64,000 bases of DNA, taken from the NCBI GenBank assembly GCA_950097015.1, contig CATNEN010000039.1, forward strand, positions 9,513,501 through 9,577,500, given 5' to 3'. A model generated the notes under the pieces. It was not told where the DNA came from. It worked only from the letters and a program-made list of their open reading frames with translations, and did not search any database. The stretch comes from Macrostomum hystrix. Its lineage: Eukaryota; Platyhelminthes; Macrostomidae. The first letter of the stretch is position 1. Every line of letters begins with the position of its first letter. Position numbers and translations under genes: made by a program. Positions 52,003-62,760 of this stretch are shown here, one piece after another.

Positions 52003-54319
52003 ATGCTGCCCCTGCCACTGATTGCTGTTCAAGACAATTGCAGCGTCTATCGTAACTTCAGCTGGTCACATTGTCCGCAGCCGCTTGACTTTGAGGTAGG
52101 CCTCCTAAAACTTAAATAAAAAGTTTTTGTCTCTATATGCATCATGCTACATTACGTTGAGAAAGTTTTCAGCATTTTCTTGATATCCGCACACGTATTA
52201 GTGCCCTCAAATGCCAAGGAATGCATAATGGTCTTTAATTAGACCACAACCCGACGCCAGCTGATTTTTCCGACGTCGTCAAGGATCTTTGACAATACGC
52301 CGACAAAAAAGTGAGGAAACAAAAAATGGCAAGAGCTGACAATCTAGGATTCTATGAAAAAACCTGTAAGATTATAACATCCGCTTAAAACGCGAACGTC
52401 GACTGAACGTCGATGCAATTTAAAATTTCCCATTTGCCATCGACGTCACGGGACGGCGGAAAATCTGCCGATTTTTTCTGTGTGTAATGGAAATTATTTC
52501 ATTTCATCAGCAAACGCAAACGCGCCGTTCTTTTTTCCTGTCAAGGCCTATCTGATGTTGCCGCTCACCCTTCTGGCCCTTCTGTTGAACGCTTGGGCCT
52601 TGCTCATCTTCAAGTGTCACGTGAGCGGCAACGGCATCATGCTGCTCTGGATCACCAGCCTGTGCACCTCTGAGATCTTCCTAAATACCTGCCTGCTTGG
52701 CCATTTCATCTTCTACCTCGCAGCCGGACTGTGCGACGATTTTCCACACTTTAGCGCAGCGGGGGCGGGGGCTGCGCTCTTTCATTTCGGCGGCCTGGTT
52801 CAGACCCTGGCTCTGGCGGCCCTGCTGTTCCGCAATTGGACTTTCGCAGCGCTGGCCCTCGTTCGCTTTGAAGCCGTACTTCGCGTCACGAGCCGACGTA
52901 TGCTAAACAAACGGCGCAGCGTCTGTCTGATGGTTGCCATGACAACCATCGGTTTGACACTAAGCGTAGTGCGTACTTTGCGCACCAAAGCAGTCTACTG
53001 CGAGGAGGCGAACGAATTCGAGCAAGCGGTGGTCATGCCCTACCTGTACAACTACAAATGGTTCTTCTATTTCGAGGCATATTTCTGCGGCTTCCTTCAG
53101 ACAGTGGCGCCATTGTTGTGCGTAATCAGCCTGTCCAGTGCTGCTGCCCTTCGCATTTGGGCTCGGCGTCGCGCCAATCGGCTGGCCGGGCTTCGCCGTC
53201 ATCAGCGCCAACAAGCGGTTAGTTGGGGAAGCAAATTGGGCAGATTTCGTTTTTTCCAGTCCGACGTTTGGAGTCATTGTTTGGAGTCAAGAATGTATAG
53301 TTAGTTTTAGGTACTCGTACTTGGATAAGGTACTGTACTTCGATAGTTTATAAAGAGATGGTTTGCGCTGTGTTCAGTGCCCGCCGTGGCGCTGAGCGTG
53401 ATCACCGACTTCTGCCCTGCTGAGCAAGCGACACCTGTGGCTGGCCAGTCAAGTCATTGGGTCCGAAGCCTACTGCCCGGAGCCGCTCCATGACGTCCTA
53501 CGCAGGAGCGGACAGGGTCGCACGATGCGTTTCAAACACAGCCTTTTCAAACATGGCCAGGAAGCCGGCGTGAAGCACGTCCGTGACGTCGCCCTCGATT
53601 TTAAAGTTCACCTAATTTGCCATTTCGAAACTGCATGGGGCGTGTCATTATCCTCATTATTACTACTACTATTACCGTTATCGACATAGGCTATTTAGCA
53701 ACACTAATTTGTATGATGAAGATAAAATATGGGATAGTTGAAGGCCTGTTGTTTCGCTTGACTGAATGAGTGCCATGTTTCGATGAATTATTTCATCACT
53801 TTCTAACTGCAGTCCACAATCGTAAATGTAACACGGCGAGAGGAGCCCGAAAGACCTGAGGGCGATCAAGATGGATCAGACCGAGTGCAGTTTATGGTTG
53901 CCTACCTGTGCGCCGTGTTCTTGATCTGCGAGACTCCAGTGCTGGTGCTCTACAACCTGGAGCACTTAGCTCACATTGGCGACGGCCTGTTCTGGGTGAG
54001 CAACGTGTGCATCGTAGCCGACTCGCTGTTCAACTTTCTGGGCTACGCGGTGACAAACAGCCAGTTCCGCTCGCACCTGTTCTGCAGCTGGCTGCCCTTC
54101 AGATGCGCGCGGCAGTGGAGTCAAGCTCAGCAGCTCCGCCTGCCGGCGACGGTTCTCATGGCTGCGGAAGCTGATGGCTGCCGCATCGGCGGCGGCGTGG
54201 CGTTCTCATCGCGCGGCCGCTACCGCATGGGGGCTGCGTCCACCTCGTCAGCCGGGAAGCTAACAGTGGTCGTCAGCAAGCTGTCGATCGACATGTCGCA
54301 TAGGCCAATAAATATTTAA
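52003..54319 (+). CDS. Rhodopsin-like orphan GPCR lacking the DRY acid, 3 exons
   Basis: Exons 52003-52095, 52546-53217 and 53813-54319 join in phase 0 at GT-AG sites (GAG|GTAGGC; TTTTTTCCTGTCAAG|GCC; GCG|GTTAGT; AACTGCAG|TCC), giving 423 residues. Exon 1 supplies an extracellular N-terminus with two N-glycosylation sequons (NCS, NFS). Exon 2 encodes TM1 (YLMLPLTLLALLLNAWALLI) to TM5, exon 3 TM6 and TM7. At the end of TM3 the usual DRY reads VRF (LALVRFEAVLRV), and in TM7 NPxxY reads NFLGY. Both deviations are known in flatworm-expanded orphan groups such as PROF receptors; that placement is an inference. A peptide ligand is plausible. An AATAAA overlaps the final codons just before the stop. 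A LINE fragment lies in intron 2. Confidence 0.88.
53370..53610 (+). pseudogene. LINE C-terminal fragment in receptor intron 2
   Basis: One frame encodes LLSKRHLWLASQVIGSEAYC, then PEPLHDVLRRSGQGRTMRF. It aligns with the tail of the LINE at 50510-51438 (LAGHIIRAESYCPQPVQEVL). It lies between the splice sites at 53217 and 53813. Confidence 0.55.
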
Positions 54320-54374
54320 ATGGCCCATCGATATGATTCGCAATGTCCCAACTAAGCCTATCGAACGAATTGTG

Positions 54375-54445
54375 CGTCTGCGTGTCGTCACGAGGTCCCT
54401 GTGTTCGAATCCGCGGAGAGATGGCTTTTGAGGGGGCTTGTCGTG
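54375..54445 (+). mobile_element. SINE fragment with B box
   Basis: CCCTGTGTTCGAATCCGCGG resembles a pol III B box with flanking GAGAGATGG, as in family B. The A box is not clear. Short and uncertain. Confidence 0.35.
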
Positions 54446-55590
54446 TTGGTCTCGAGGACCAAGCCCTATAAATGCAGGAAGCCGATTTCTAGAACCAACA
54501 ATAACTAATGATAACTCTTACTTTAGAGTTATTCGTGCATTATTGCTTGAAGTTGAGTACACTATAGCTTTTTTATTGCGGTTATGCCATTTCTAAATTG
54601 AAGTAGCTGGTAAATTATTGCTTAATTGTTAAAAACTAAAATAACATCTTAGGAGCCTGTGCTAAATTCTACTTTAAAAAATGTAACTTGAAATTTGCGT
54701 AGAAAACAGAGCAAGAAATAAGAAGGCCAGAAGGATCAGAAGTGTGGGATAAGACTTTAGCCAATCTGCAGCATTGGTCATTAAGCCATGCGTCTGTGTG
54801 TGCTCTTTTGACTTACCTTCCCTGACTTCTGACAGAGATAGAATGACAAAGCCGGAATCTTGACTTGCTGATCTATGCGCCCTGTGACTCTCTGCGGGCT
54901 TCTTAAATTGAAGATCCGCGCTTTAGATTTATTTGCCCCTTTGGAAACGATATGCAAGGGCCGCAGATGTCATTGCGTTGCTCATTGATTTAATGACGGA
55001 TATGCTTTTTTACCCTGCAACTGAGAACACAAATACCTACTGAGGCGCTGATTTATATAGTTGAACTGTACGGGGTATTCCAAGAATCGGTGATTAGCAT
55101 AATTTAGCACTCGAATGCGGCTAGGTGAACATTATAGCTCCCCTCTAGCCAATAGTTCCTCGGCTGCTTTAGTATTCGGAATAGAAAGTTTTGACCTTAA
55201 TTAACTTTGCTGAAATTACCTTTACGACATATGATATTTTGCTCGGAGAGTTTTTTAATAGCTTTAGATAATGAAAAACCACGCACTCTGCACGCTATTA
55301 AGCTCGATTTCTTAGAAATCAAGTGCGCACATGCGATTTCCAGTTGATTTATAAAGTAAGCGCGCGCTCAGATGTTTACAATCAAAGGCAGAATTTTCAC
55401 AAAAAAAGCAAAATTAATTTTCTTATTTCCGTGTAACGTCAGATAATCGTGCTAGCTAGAAATTTTTGCGTGAGAGATAATCGTAGGCTCATTTTGCCTC
55501 GCTTGCAATGACACAAAATTTGATTGCTTGCAAATCTTTAAATGCATGATCAAGATAAGGCAGGCACCAACAGAATTGCAAACAGAAGAA
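54446..55590. other. Intergenic, no gene seen
   Basis: AT-rich, without supported frames. Holds the unique left flank of the 15-bp array. Confidence 0.5.
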
Positions 55591-57800
55591 TCGCCATTTG
55601 AAGAATCGCCCTTTGAAGAATAGCCCTTAAAAGAATCACCATTTGAAGAATCGCCCTTTAAAGAATCGCCCTTTGAAGAATAGCCCTTAAAAGAATCACC
55701 ATTTGAAGAATCGCCCTTTAAAGAATCGCCCTTTGAAGAATCGCCCTTTAAAGAATCGCCCTTTGAAGAATCGCCCTTTAAAGAATCGCCCTTTGAAGAA
55801 TCGCCCTTTAAAGAATCGCCCTTTAAAGAATCGCCCTTTAAAGAATCGCCCTTTAAAGAATCGCCCTTTAAAGAATCGCCCTTTAAAGAATCGCCCTTTA
55901 AAGAATCGCCCTTTAAAGAATCGCCCTTTAAAGAATCGCCCTTTAAAGAATCGCCCTTTAAAGAATCGCCCTTTAAAGAATCGCCCTTTAAAGAATCGCC
56001 CTTTAAAGAATCGCCCTTTGAAGAATCGCCCTTTAAAGAATCGCCCTTTAAAGAATCGCCCTTTGAAGAATCACCATTTAAAGAATCGCCCTTTAAAGAA
56101 TCACCATTTGAAGAATCGCCCTTTAAAGAATCGCCCTTTAAAGAATCACCATTTGAAGAATCACCATTTGAAGAATCGCCCTTTAAAGAATCGCCGTTTA
56201 AAGAATCACCATTTGAAGAATCACCATTTGAAGAATCACCATTTGAAGAATCACCATTTGAAGAATCGCCCTTTAAAGAATCGCCCTTTAAAGAATCACC
56301 ATTTGAAGAATCGCCCTTTAAAGAATCACCATTTAAAGAATCGCCCTTTAAAGAATCGCCCTTTAAAGAATCGCCCTTTGAAGAATCGCCCTTTAAAGAA
56401 TCGCCCTTTGAAGAATCACCATTTAAAGAATCGCCCTTTAAAGAATCACCATTTAAAGAATCGCCCTTAAAAGAATCACCATTTGAAGAATCGCCCTTTA
56501 AAGAATCACCATTTAAAGAATCGCCCTTTAAAGAATCACCATTTGAAGAATCGCCCTTTAAAGAATCGCCCTTTAAAGAATCACCATTTGAAGAATCACC
56601 ATTTGAAGAATCGCCCTTTAAAGAATCGCCCTTTAAAGAATCACCATTTGAAGAATCACCATTTGAAGAATCACCATTTGAAGAATCACCATTTGAAGAA
56701 TCGCCCTTTAAAGAATCGCCCTTTAAAGAATCACCATTTGAAGAATCGCCCTTTAAAGAATCACCATTTAAAGAATCGCCCTTTAAAGAATCGCCCTTTA
56801 AAGAATCGCCCTTTAAAGAATCGCCCTTTGAAGAATCACCCTTTAAAGAATCACCATTTGAAGAATCGCCCTTTAAAGAATCACCATTTAAAGAATCGCC
56901 CTTTAAAGAATCGCCCTTTAAAGAATCGCCCTTTAAAGAATCGCCCTTTAAAGAATCGCCCTTTAAAGAATCACCATTTAAAGAATCGCCCTTTAAAGAA
57001 TCACCATTTGAAGAATCGCCCTTTAAAGAATCACCATTTAAAGAATCGCCCTTTAAAGAATCACCATTTGAAGAATCGCCCTTTAAAGAATCGCCCTTTA
57101 AAGAATCACCATTTGAAGAATCGCCCTTTAAAGAATCACCATTTGAAGAATCGCCCTTTAAAGAATCACCATTTGAAGAATCGCCCTTTAAAGAATCACC
57201 ATTTAAAGAATCGCCCTTTAAAGAATCGCCCTTTAAAGAATCGCCCTTTAAAGAATCGCCCTTTGAAGAATCGCCCTTTAAAGAATCGCCCTTTGAAGAA
57301 TCGCCCTTTAAAGAATCGCCCTTTAAAGAATCGCCCTTTGAAGAATCGCCCTTTAAAGAATCACCATTTAAAGAATCGCCCTTTGAAGAATCACCATTTG
57401 AAGAATCGCCCTTTAAAGAATCACCATTTAAAGAATCGCCCTTTAAAGAATCACCATTTGAAGAATCGCCCTTTAAAGAATCACCATTTGAAGAATCGCC
57501 CTTTAAAGAATCACCATTTGAAGAATCGCCCTTTAAAGAATCACCATTTGAAGAATCGCCCTTTAAAGAATCACCATTTGAAGAATCGCCCTTTAAAGAA
57601 TCGCCCTTTGAAGAAACGCCCTTTAAAGAATCACCATTTAAAGAATCGCCCTTTAAAGAATCACCATTTGAAGAATCGCCCTTTAAAGAATCGCCCTTTG
57701 AAGAATCGCCCTTTAAAGAATCGCCCTTTGAAAAATCTCCCTTTGAGGAATCGCCCATCAAAGAATCGCCATTTGAAGAATCGCCCTTTAAAGAATCGAC
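55591..57800 (-). repeat. 15-bp minisatellite, about 147 units without an indel; open on both strands
   Basis: The plus-strand unit is TCGCCCTTTAAAGAA. Two binary variable sites give four main types: TCGCCC versus TCACCA (linked changes), and TTTA versus TTTG. From 55591 to 57781 every unit stays in register (2190 = 146 x 15). The minus strand reads as a five-residue repeat, GDS(L/S)(K/N), in one open frame of 814 codons (57896-55452). It begins MAPGIRGRPHCRGG and ends in unique sequence. The plus strand also stays open, as KN(R/H)(P/H)L, apart from TAG variants near 55620 and 55680. I list it as a repeat. A repetitive protein on the minus strand is possible but unproven. Confidence 0.95.
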
Positions 57801-57944
57801 ATAGCCCGGAGCCCGCGTGCGGCGGTGCTTGCTAATCATATTCTGCTGTGCTGGGCCTCCTCGACAATGCGGGCGTCCTCTGATTCCCGGTGCCATGGCG
57901 ACAGCCCGAGCACGCCAGAAATGGAAGAAGGATCAGTCCATTCT

Positions 57945-58220
57945 GCCCATTTCGCTTTACTCCTGAGCACACTTAAGTACACAGATATTGCAACGTTACG
58001 CAGGCACACACTCTGTGACTTTCTCATCGACAGGCAGTGTACACTTCATTGTGCCTTAAAAGTTGGCCCTCAATGGCGGAAATTTCACGATAACCCCTCA
58101 AGCATTCTCTCCACGGCTGCGCCCCAAAAAATGCGGCCTCGCAGCAGAATTGATCGAGCTTACGGACCTAAGCTTGGAACGGAGAGGCAAACGCGATAAC
58201 CGCTGAGCCACTGACCCACG
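57945..58220 (-). mobile_element. tRNA-derived SINE (family B), well preserved
   Basis: On the minus strand: A box GTCAGTGGCTCAGCGGTTAT, B-box-like TAAGCTCGATCAATTC, then GGCCGCATTTTTTGGGGCGC, CATTGAGGGCCAACTTT and GTGTGCTCAGGAGT. Shares the whole body with 13086-13330 and 38815-39055. Confidence 0.7.
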
Positions 58221-60055
58221 AATGTGGTGCATATATGTCTTATTTGCAATATATTAGAGTATTAAGTTATTAATTCGGTCATTTCAGTAAACAGCCCGAA
58301 ATTGCCCAAAAAGCACAGTAAAAATATATTGTAATTGCCTAATAAACGTGTGATGTCATTTTTGAGACTTAGAAAGCACTTGAAAGTAAAAAAACTGAAA
58401 TCTAAAAATTTGTTTCTTAAAATTTTTTTACAGAGACGTATAACCTTATATACGCTTAAACATTTGTTTTAGTAACTTTAAGTGTACAATTTTAAAATAA
58501 GGATTTTGTCGAAATTTCGTAAATTTTATATTATTATTATCGTACATTCGTACATATACACAAATTTCCGTAGTATAACTACAGCTTATTGCTATTATGA
58601 GTCATACTTTATAGTAATAACTATAATTAACCCCCCGCTGTGACTACGACGTCAGGATAAACGTTACAGCATATACATTCACGTACAAATACAGATACCC
58701 GTTAAACAATAAACATACTAATACTATTAGTTTGCTACTAAAATCAACAATTAAATTTGTTGATTGAAAGGTTATTCATAATTTTTTTACTGCTAGTTAT
58801 ATTATATGTTAGGAAAACTAAAAAATCTAATATTACTATACATTTTTGAACGAAAATTGCTATGTTATGTATTGTTGGTGTTACAATGGACCAAGAACCA
58901 AAGGACCAAGACCGTCACACGCCACAACTGCCAAAGCGACAGTTGGGTGGGTTCAGGAGGAATAACTGATGTTCTTTTTTGGATAGCTTTGGCGGGTAGA
59001 CGAGGTTGTCAGCTGCCCAGTCGCATAGGCTTAGGCCTAATTCCAATTCAAATCCAGAGCAAAAACCCGAAATCTAAAGTAGTTTCTTAGGTTCTCAGGC
59101 TCTTACTTTTAGTGGGCAACAAATAATTCTTTATTGGGGACAATTGGATATGCATTTTATGTCACGATTTTAATAAAAAGTTTCTACTTTTTTATTTAGC
59201 TAGTTTAACTAAACATTGCAGTTTGTTAGTAAGAGCTCTGTTATGCTCATAGCTCATAACTATTTAATATTATTTGAATTTGAACATTAAACAAAATATT
59301 AGAAAATTATTGTTTATCAATTATTTTTATAGCAAAAAAGTAAATAGCTAGGAATAAGTATTTGTAATAAAAGTGATTGTTTTCTTTTTGCTAGTTCGTT
59401 ATGGCTAAAGGCTTTAAAACTATAAATAATGTGTAAATCTTAAAGGACACACATGCTATTCATATTAAATTTTGGTTTGACTTTTTATAACTCAGCTAAG
59501 TTATTGGTGCTTTGAATTGTATTTTTGTGATTATAGAATGCCTACTATTACTATTTTAACCTGTCCTACTAGATTGAACTGTCAGCTATGAGTTAAAACT
59601 TTAGGGAATTTTTTAAAAATTGAATCTACTAAGTATAAATACTTGCACATAAGCTATAGCTTTATCTTATATTAATTGCCATTTTAGTGCCTACAATGTA
59701 AATCATTGACAAGAGTCTGCAATACAGTATTTTAGTTTTTGTTTAGAACTAATAAATGTTTGTGAGTTGTAATATTCTTTCTTAATTGACTGCAAGCCAA
59801 AAAGGAATTCACATTATGAGCTTTTGTAATTGCCTTTTTTAATTTTAAGTTAAATATATGACTTAGCAAGTATTCTACTGTTAAATTAAATACTTCTATT
59901 AAAATTAAGGAACAGCATCAAATAATTGCTTCAAACTATGACTGTAGTAACAGCTGTCTTATAATATTTCTTTTCTAATAACTAAAAGTTTAATATTACA
60001 ATTTAAAGCTTATTAATTGTTTCGAATATTTGATATACATGCCACAGCAATTAAA
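58221..60055. other. AT-rich intergenic, no gene seen
   Basis: No supported frame. A splice acceptor-like AACTTTTTTCAG ends at about 60065, before the next coding exon. Confidence 0.5.
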
Positions 60056-60139
60056 ACTTTTTTCAGCTTTCATATTTTCCATCAAACTGAGGCTAAAGGT
60101 TGACTAAGAAATGTTTGTTAACTGCGCAATGTCGCAGCA

Positions 60140-60549
60140 ATGAGCTACAGCCCAGTGCCACTGTTGGACACACCTGCAGCAGCATCAGCAATGGCCTCAA
60201 TGGGCGGTGGCGTCGGTGACTATTTTGGTGGCCTTGGCGGTAGCTCTGCTATGCCAAATGCCAGCACAGTGTCTACCCTGCCCCGCTATGTGCCGGCTAA
60301 GAATCCCTATCTGTCCAGGGCTGGGGGAATTGTACGAGAGCGCAGTCTGGAGAATCTCAATGCCCAGCAGCAGGCTCTGTTTCAACAATTTGATCCGGTA
60401 TCTGCCGCCGCTGTGGCCGCCTCGACTCCACTAGGCATGCCGATGCCGATGGAACGGCCCCGACCCGCCTCGGCGAGGATGTTCGACTATCCCGGCCTGA
60501 TGGAGGCTGGTGGCGTGGCTTCCATGAGGCGCGAGCATCAGTTTTATAG
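60140..60549 (+). CDS. First coding exon of an unrecognised gene
   Basis: 136 codons plus two bases (phase 2) from ATG 60140 to the donor TTATAG|GTGAGC. The sequence is Ala/Gly/Ser/Pro-rich with STLPRYVPAKNPYLSRAG, ERSLENLNAQQQALFQQFDP and RPASARMFDYPG. No known domain seen. The later exons are not visible in the remaining 3.4 kb, which is mostly repeats, so the gene probably continues beyond 64000. Upstream, a pyrimidine-rich acceptor (60065) suggests a 5' UTR intron or trans-splicing. A five-codon uORF starts at 60129, and its TGA overlaps the main ATG (ATGA). Confidence 0.6.
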
Positions 60550-61550
60550 GTGAGCAACTTTCGGAGCTTATGTCCTTTGATTTTATTTTGTGACTCATGA
60601 AATTGGGCGAATAGCTGGTAAAAGCTGACAGCTATTCCGGCCAATCAGCGCGAGCCTAAAGGATAGAAAAATTCTAGCTAATACTTTAAGGCCACTCCAG
60701 CCAATCAGCGGTGAGCTTAGAGAAAGAGAGAAAACTCTAATAATAAGGCTTGAATGTTTCCGCAGCTACTCAGTTGAATGCAAATACAGTGCTTATGATC
60801 AAGAAATAGAGAAATAGAAACAAAGAAAATTGTGAGAATATCTGAAAGATTTAATGGATCTAAAAAGTCAAAAGAATCAAGATCTCTATTCAAGTCTAGT
60901 CAACTGAATCTCTTTATAAGACTTTCTATGATTTCAAAATCAGCTGGGGACTTGCGTAAATGACATTTTCATTATTTGCTGCTGCCTGTTGCTGACACAC
61001 TGGGAGATGAGTGCTAAAATGAGTGTTATTTGATAAGAAAAAAATATAATCAGGGTGGCTCTCTTGTGTAGCGACGAGCTCCCTCCCGCTCCCAAAAATG
61101 ACCGCCCAACCAGCCAGTCTGCGGACTCGGCTCGCGACTGCTTCTCAAATCCCTTCCCGTGACCGCTACCCTTCGGCTTCATCTCTACCCCTGCCGGACT
61201 GGCCCCGGCACCGCCACTAGCCGCTGCCCACCCGCCTGCGAAGTGATTTGTGAGCCCCTTCGTCGCCTCCTTCCAAATCCTGCCTCACCTCGATTCTCCT
61301 CTCCTTCCTGCCGCCTGCTCTGCTCATTGTACTTGCCGGCCGGCCTGTACTCAAACTGCTAGCGTTTTTAATGCTTGCAGTGCTATATATAATCCTGGGT
61401 GTTTTTCTGGCCGCTAGACAGGAGAAAGAGAGAGAGCTTTCGTTAAGAGCTCAAGGTAAATTAAATCCCTCAGGGACAATTTAGGCACTGAAGCCTGGTG
61501 CTCATTGGTAAGCGCTTTTGTGAATTTGAAAGTACTTTTTAAGTTCGCGA
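60550..61550. other. Probable intron sequence with GC-rich block
   Basis: A C-rich block at 61075-61350 resembles in composition the solo LTR at 26.0 kb. A TATA-like GCTATATATAATCC follows near 61380. I could not find paired ends, so no LTR is called. CCAATCAGCG motifs repeat at 60639 and 60693. Confidence 0.35.
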
Positions 61551-61989
61551 ACTGCTACACCTTCCAGATACCCGATTCCAACTGCTACCCCTTCCAGATC
61601 CCCGATTCCTACTGCTACCCCTTCCAGATCCCAGATTCCTACTGCTACCCCTTCCAGATCCCAGATTCCTACTGCTACCCCTTCCAGATCCCAAATTCCT
61701 ACTGCTACCCCTTCCAGATACCCGATTCCAACTGCTACCCCTTCCAGATCCCAAATTCCTACTGCTACCCCTTCCAGATACCCGATTCCAACTGCTACCC
61801 CTTCCAGATCCCAAATTCCTACTGCTACCCCTTCCAGATACCCGATTCCTACTGCTACCCCTTCCAGATCCCCGATTCCTACTGCTACCCCTTCCAGATC
61901 CCAAATTCCTACTGGTACCCCTTCCAGATCCCCGACTGCAACTGCTACCCCTTCCAGATCTCCGATTCCTACTGGTACCCCTTCCAGTA
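61551..61989 (+). repeat. 30-bp minisatellite
   Basis: About 14-15 copies of a 30-bp unit, CCCCTTCCAGATCCC plus (A/C)(G/A)ATTCCTACTGCTA, in strict 30-nt register. Encodes a ten-residue repeat (YPFQIPDSYC) in one frame, a by-product of the unit length. Confidence 0.95.
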
Positions 61990-62010
61990 TTCCAGATCCC
62001 CTTCCCCTTC

Positions 62011-62130
62011 CAGATCCCCAATTCCTTCAGTCATCCCCTCCAGATCCCCAATTCCTTCAGTCATCCCCTCCAGATCCCCAATTCCTTCAGTCATCCCCTC
62101 CAGATCTCCAATTCCAACGACCACCTCTTA
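62011..62130 (+). repeat. Second 30-bp repeat block
   Basis: Three near-perfect 30-bp units (CAGATCCCCAATTCC, then TTCAGTCATCCCCTC) and a diverged fourth. It shares the CCAGATCCC core with the preceding array, so it is a derived higher-order variant. Confidence 0.85.
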
Positions 62131-62760
62131 CAGACCCATATTTTACAGCCATTAATTCCCTAGATTCCCTGAAGCCTCTTAACACTGACTCGGTGCGATG
62201 ATCATAATGATGAATGGGAAACTATCCGTCTTTGGAAACTGAATTGAGCTGTCTAATGCGCTGACAATAAAAAGGGTGGAGATTGATGAATAGGAAAATA
62301 GTATTTTATTGATGCCGCCGCTGTCTGGCTGCCTGTTTAGGTTATGGTGGCGTGAGTGTTTTTAGCAGCGGTGATTAATAACTCGATATTAAAGCTCATA
62401 GCAGGTAAGAACTAAGCTAGCGACTAGTAGCTTATTGCACTCTGAGATTCTAGCAATGTACTTTTACTTAAATAGACCTGGTTGACACATCCTACATGCT
62501 CTTATTGTATTAGTGCAGCTTGACCGGCTCCGTATACCCTGTCCTAAGTGATTTATTAGGCTCCCTAAATTCTCCCATGGACAATTATTATTTGCGGAAA
62601 AGGGGTAGCCCATATAGCCCACCAAATTTATGTAGGCTCAAGAAAGTCTTCAATTGTCTTGCCTGGCTTCAAAGATATATTTTCTGAACTTTATCTCTTA
62701 CAATCACCGTTCTTAACTAGCTGGCTAACGCTTTGAGCAGCCAAGCAGGCTAAAGGCTTG
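62131..62760. other. Between arrays, no gene seen
   Basis: Unique AT-leaning sequence without supported features. Confidence 0.45.

Noticed and set aside
55703-57835. Plus-strand frames of Lys-Asn-Arg-Pro-Leu repeats
   Set aside because: Interrupted by TAG in some units and explained by the 15-bp unit; no unique coding sequence at either end.
61060-61500. A second solo LTR
   Set aside because: Composition is similar to the 26.0-kb LTR, but no TG...CA ends or target duplication could be found.
61505-62155. Frames across the 30-bp array (YPFQIPDSYC repeat and its antisense)
   Set aside because: Open only because 30 is a multiple of 3; no flanking domain or start context.
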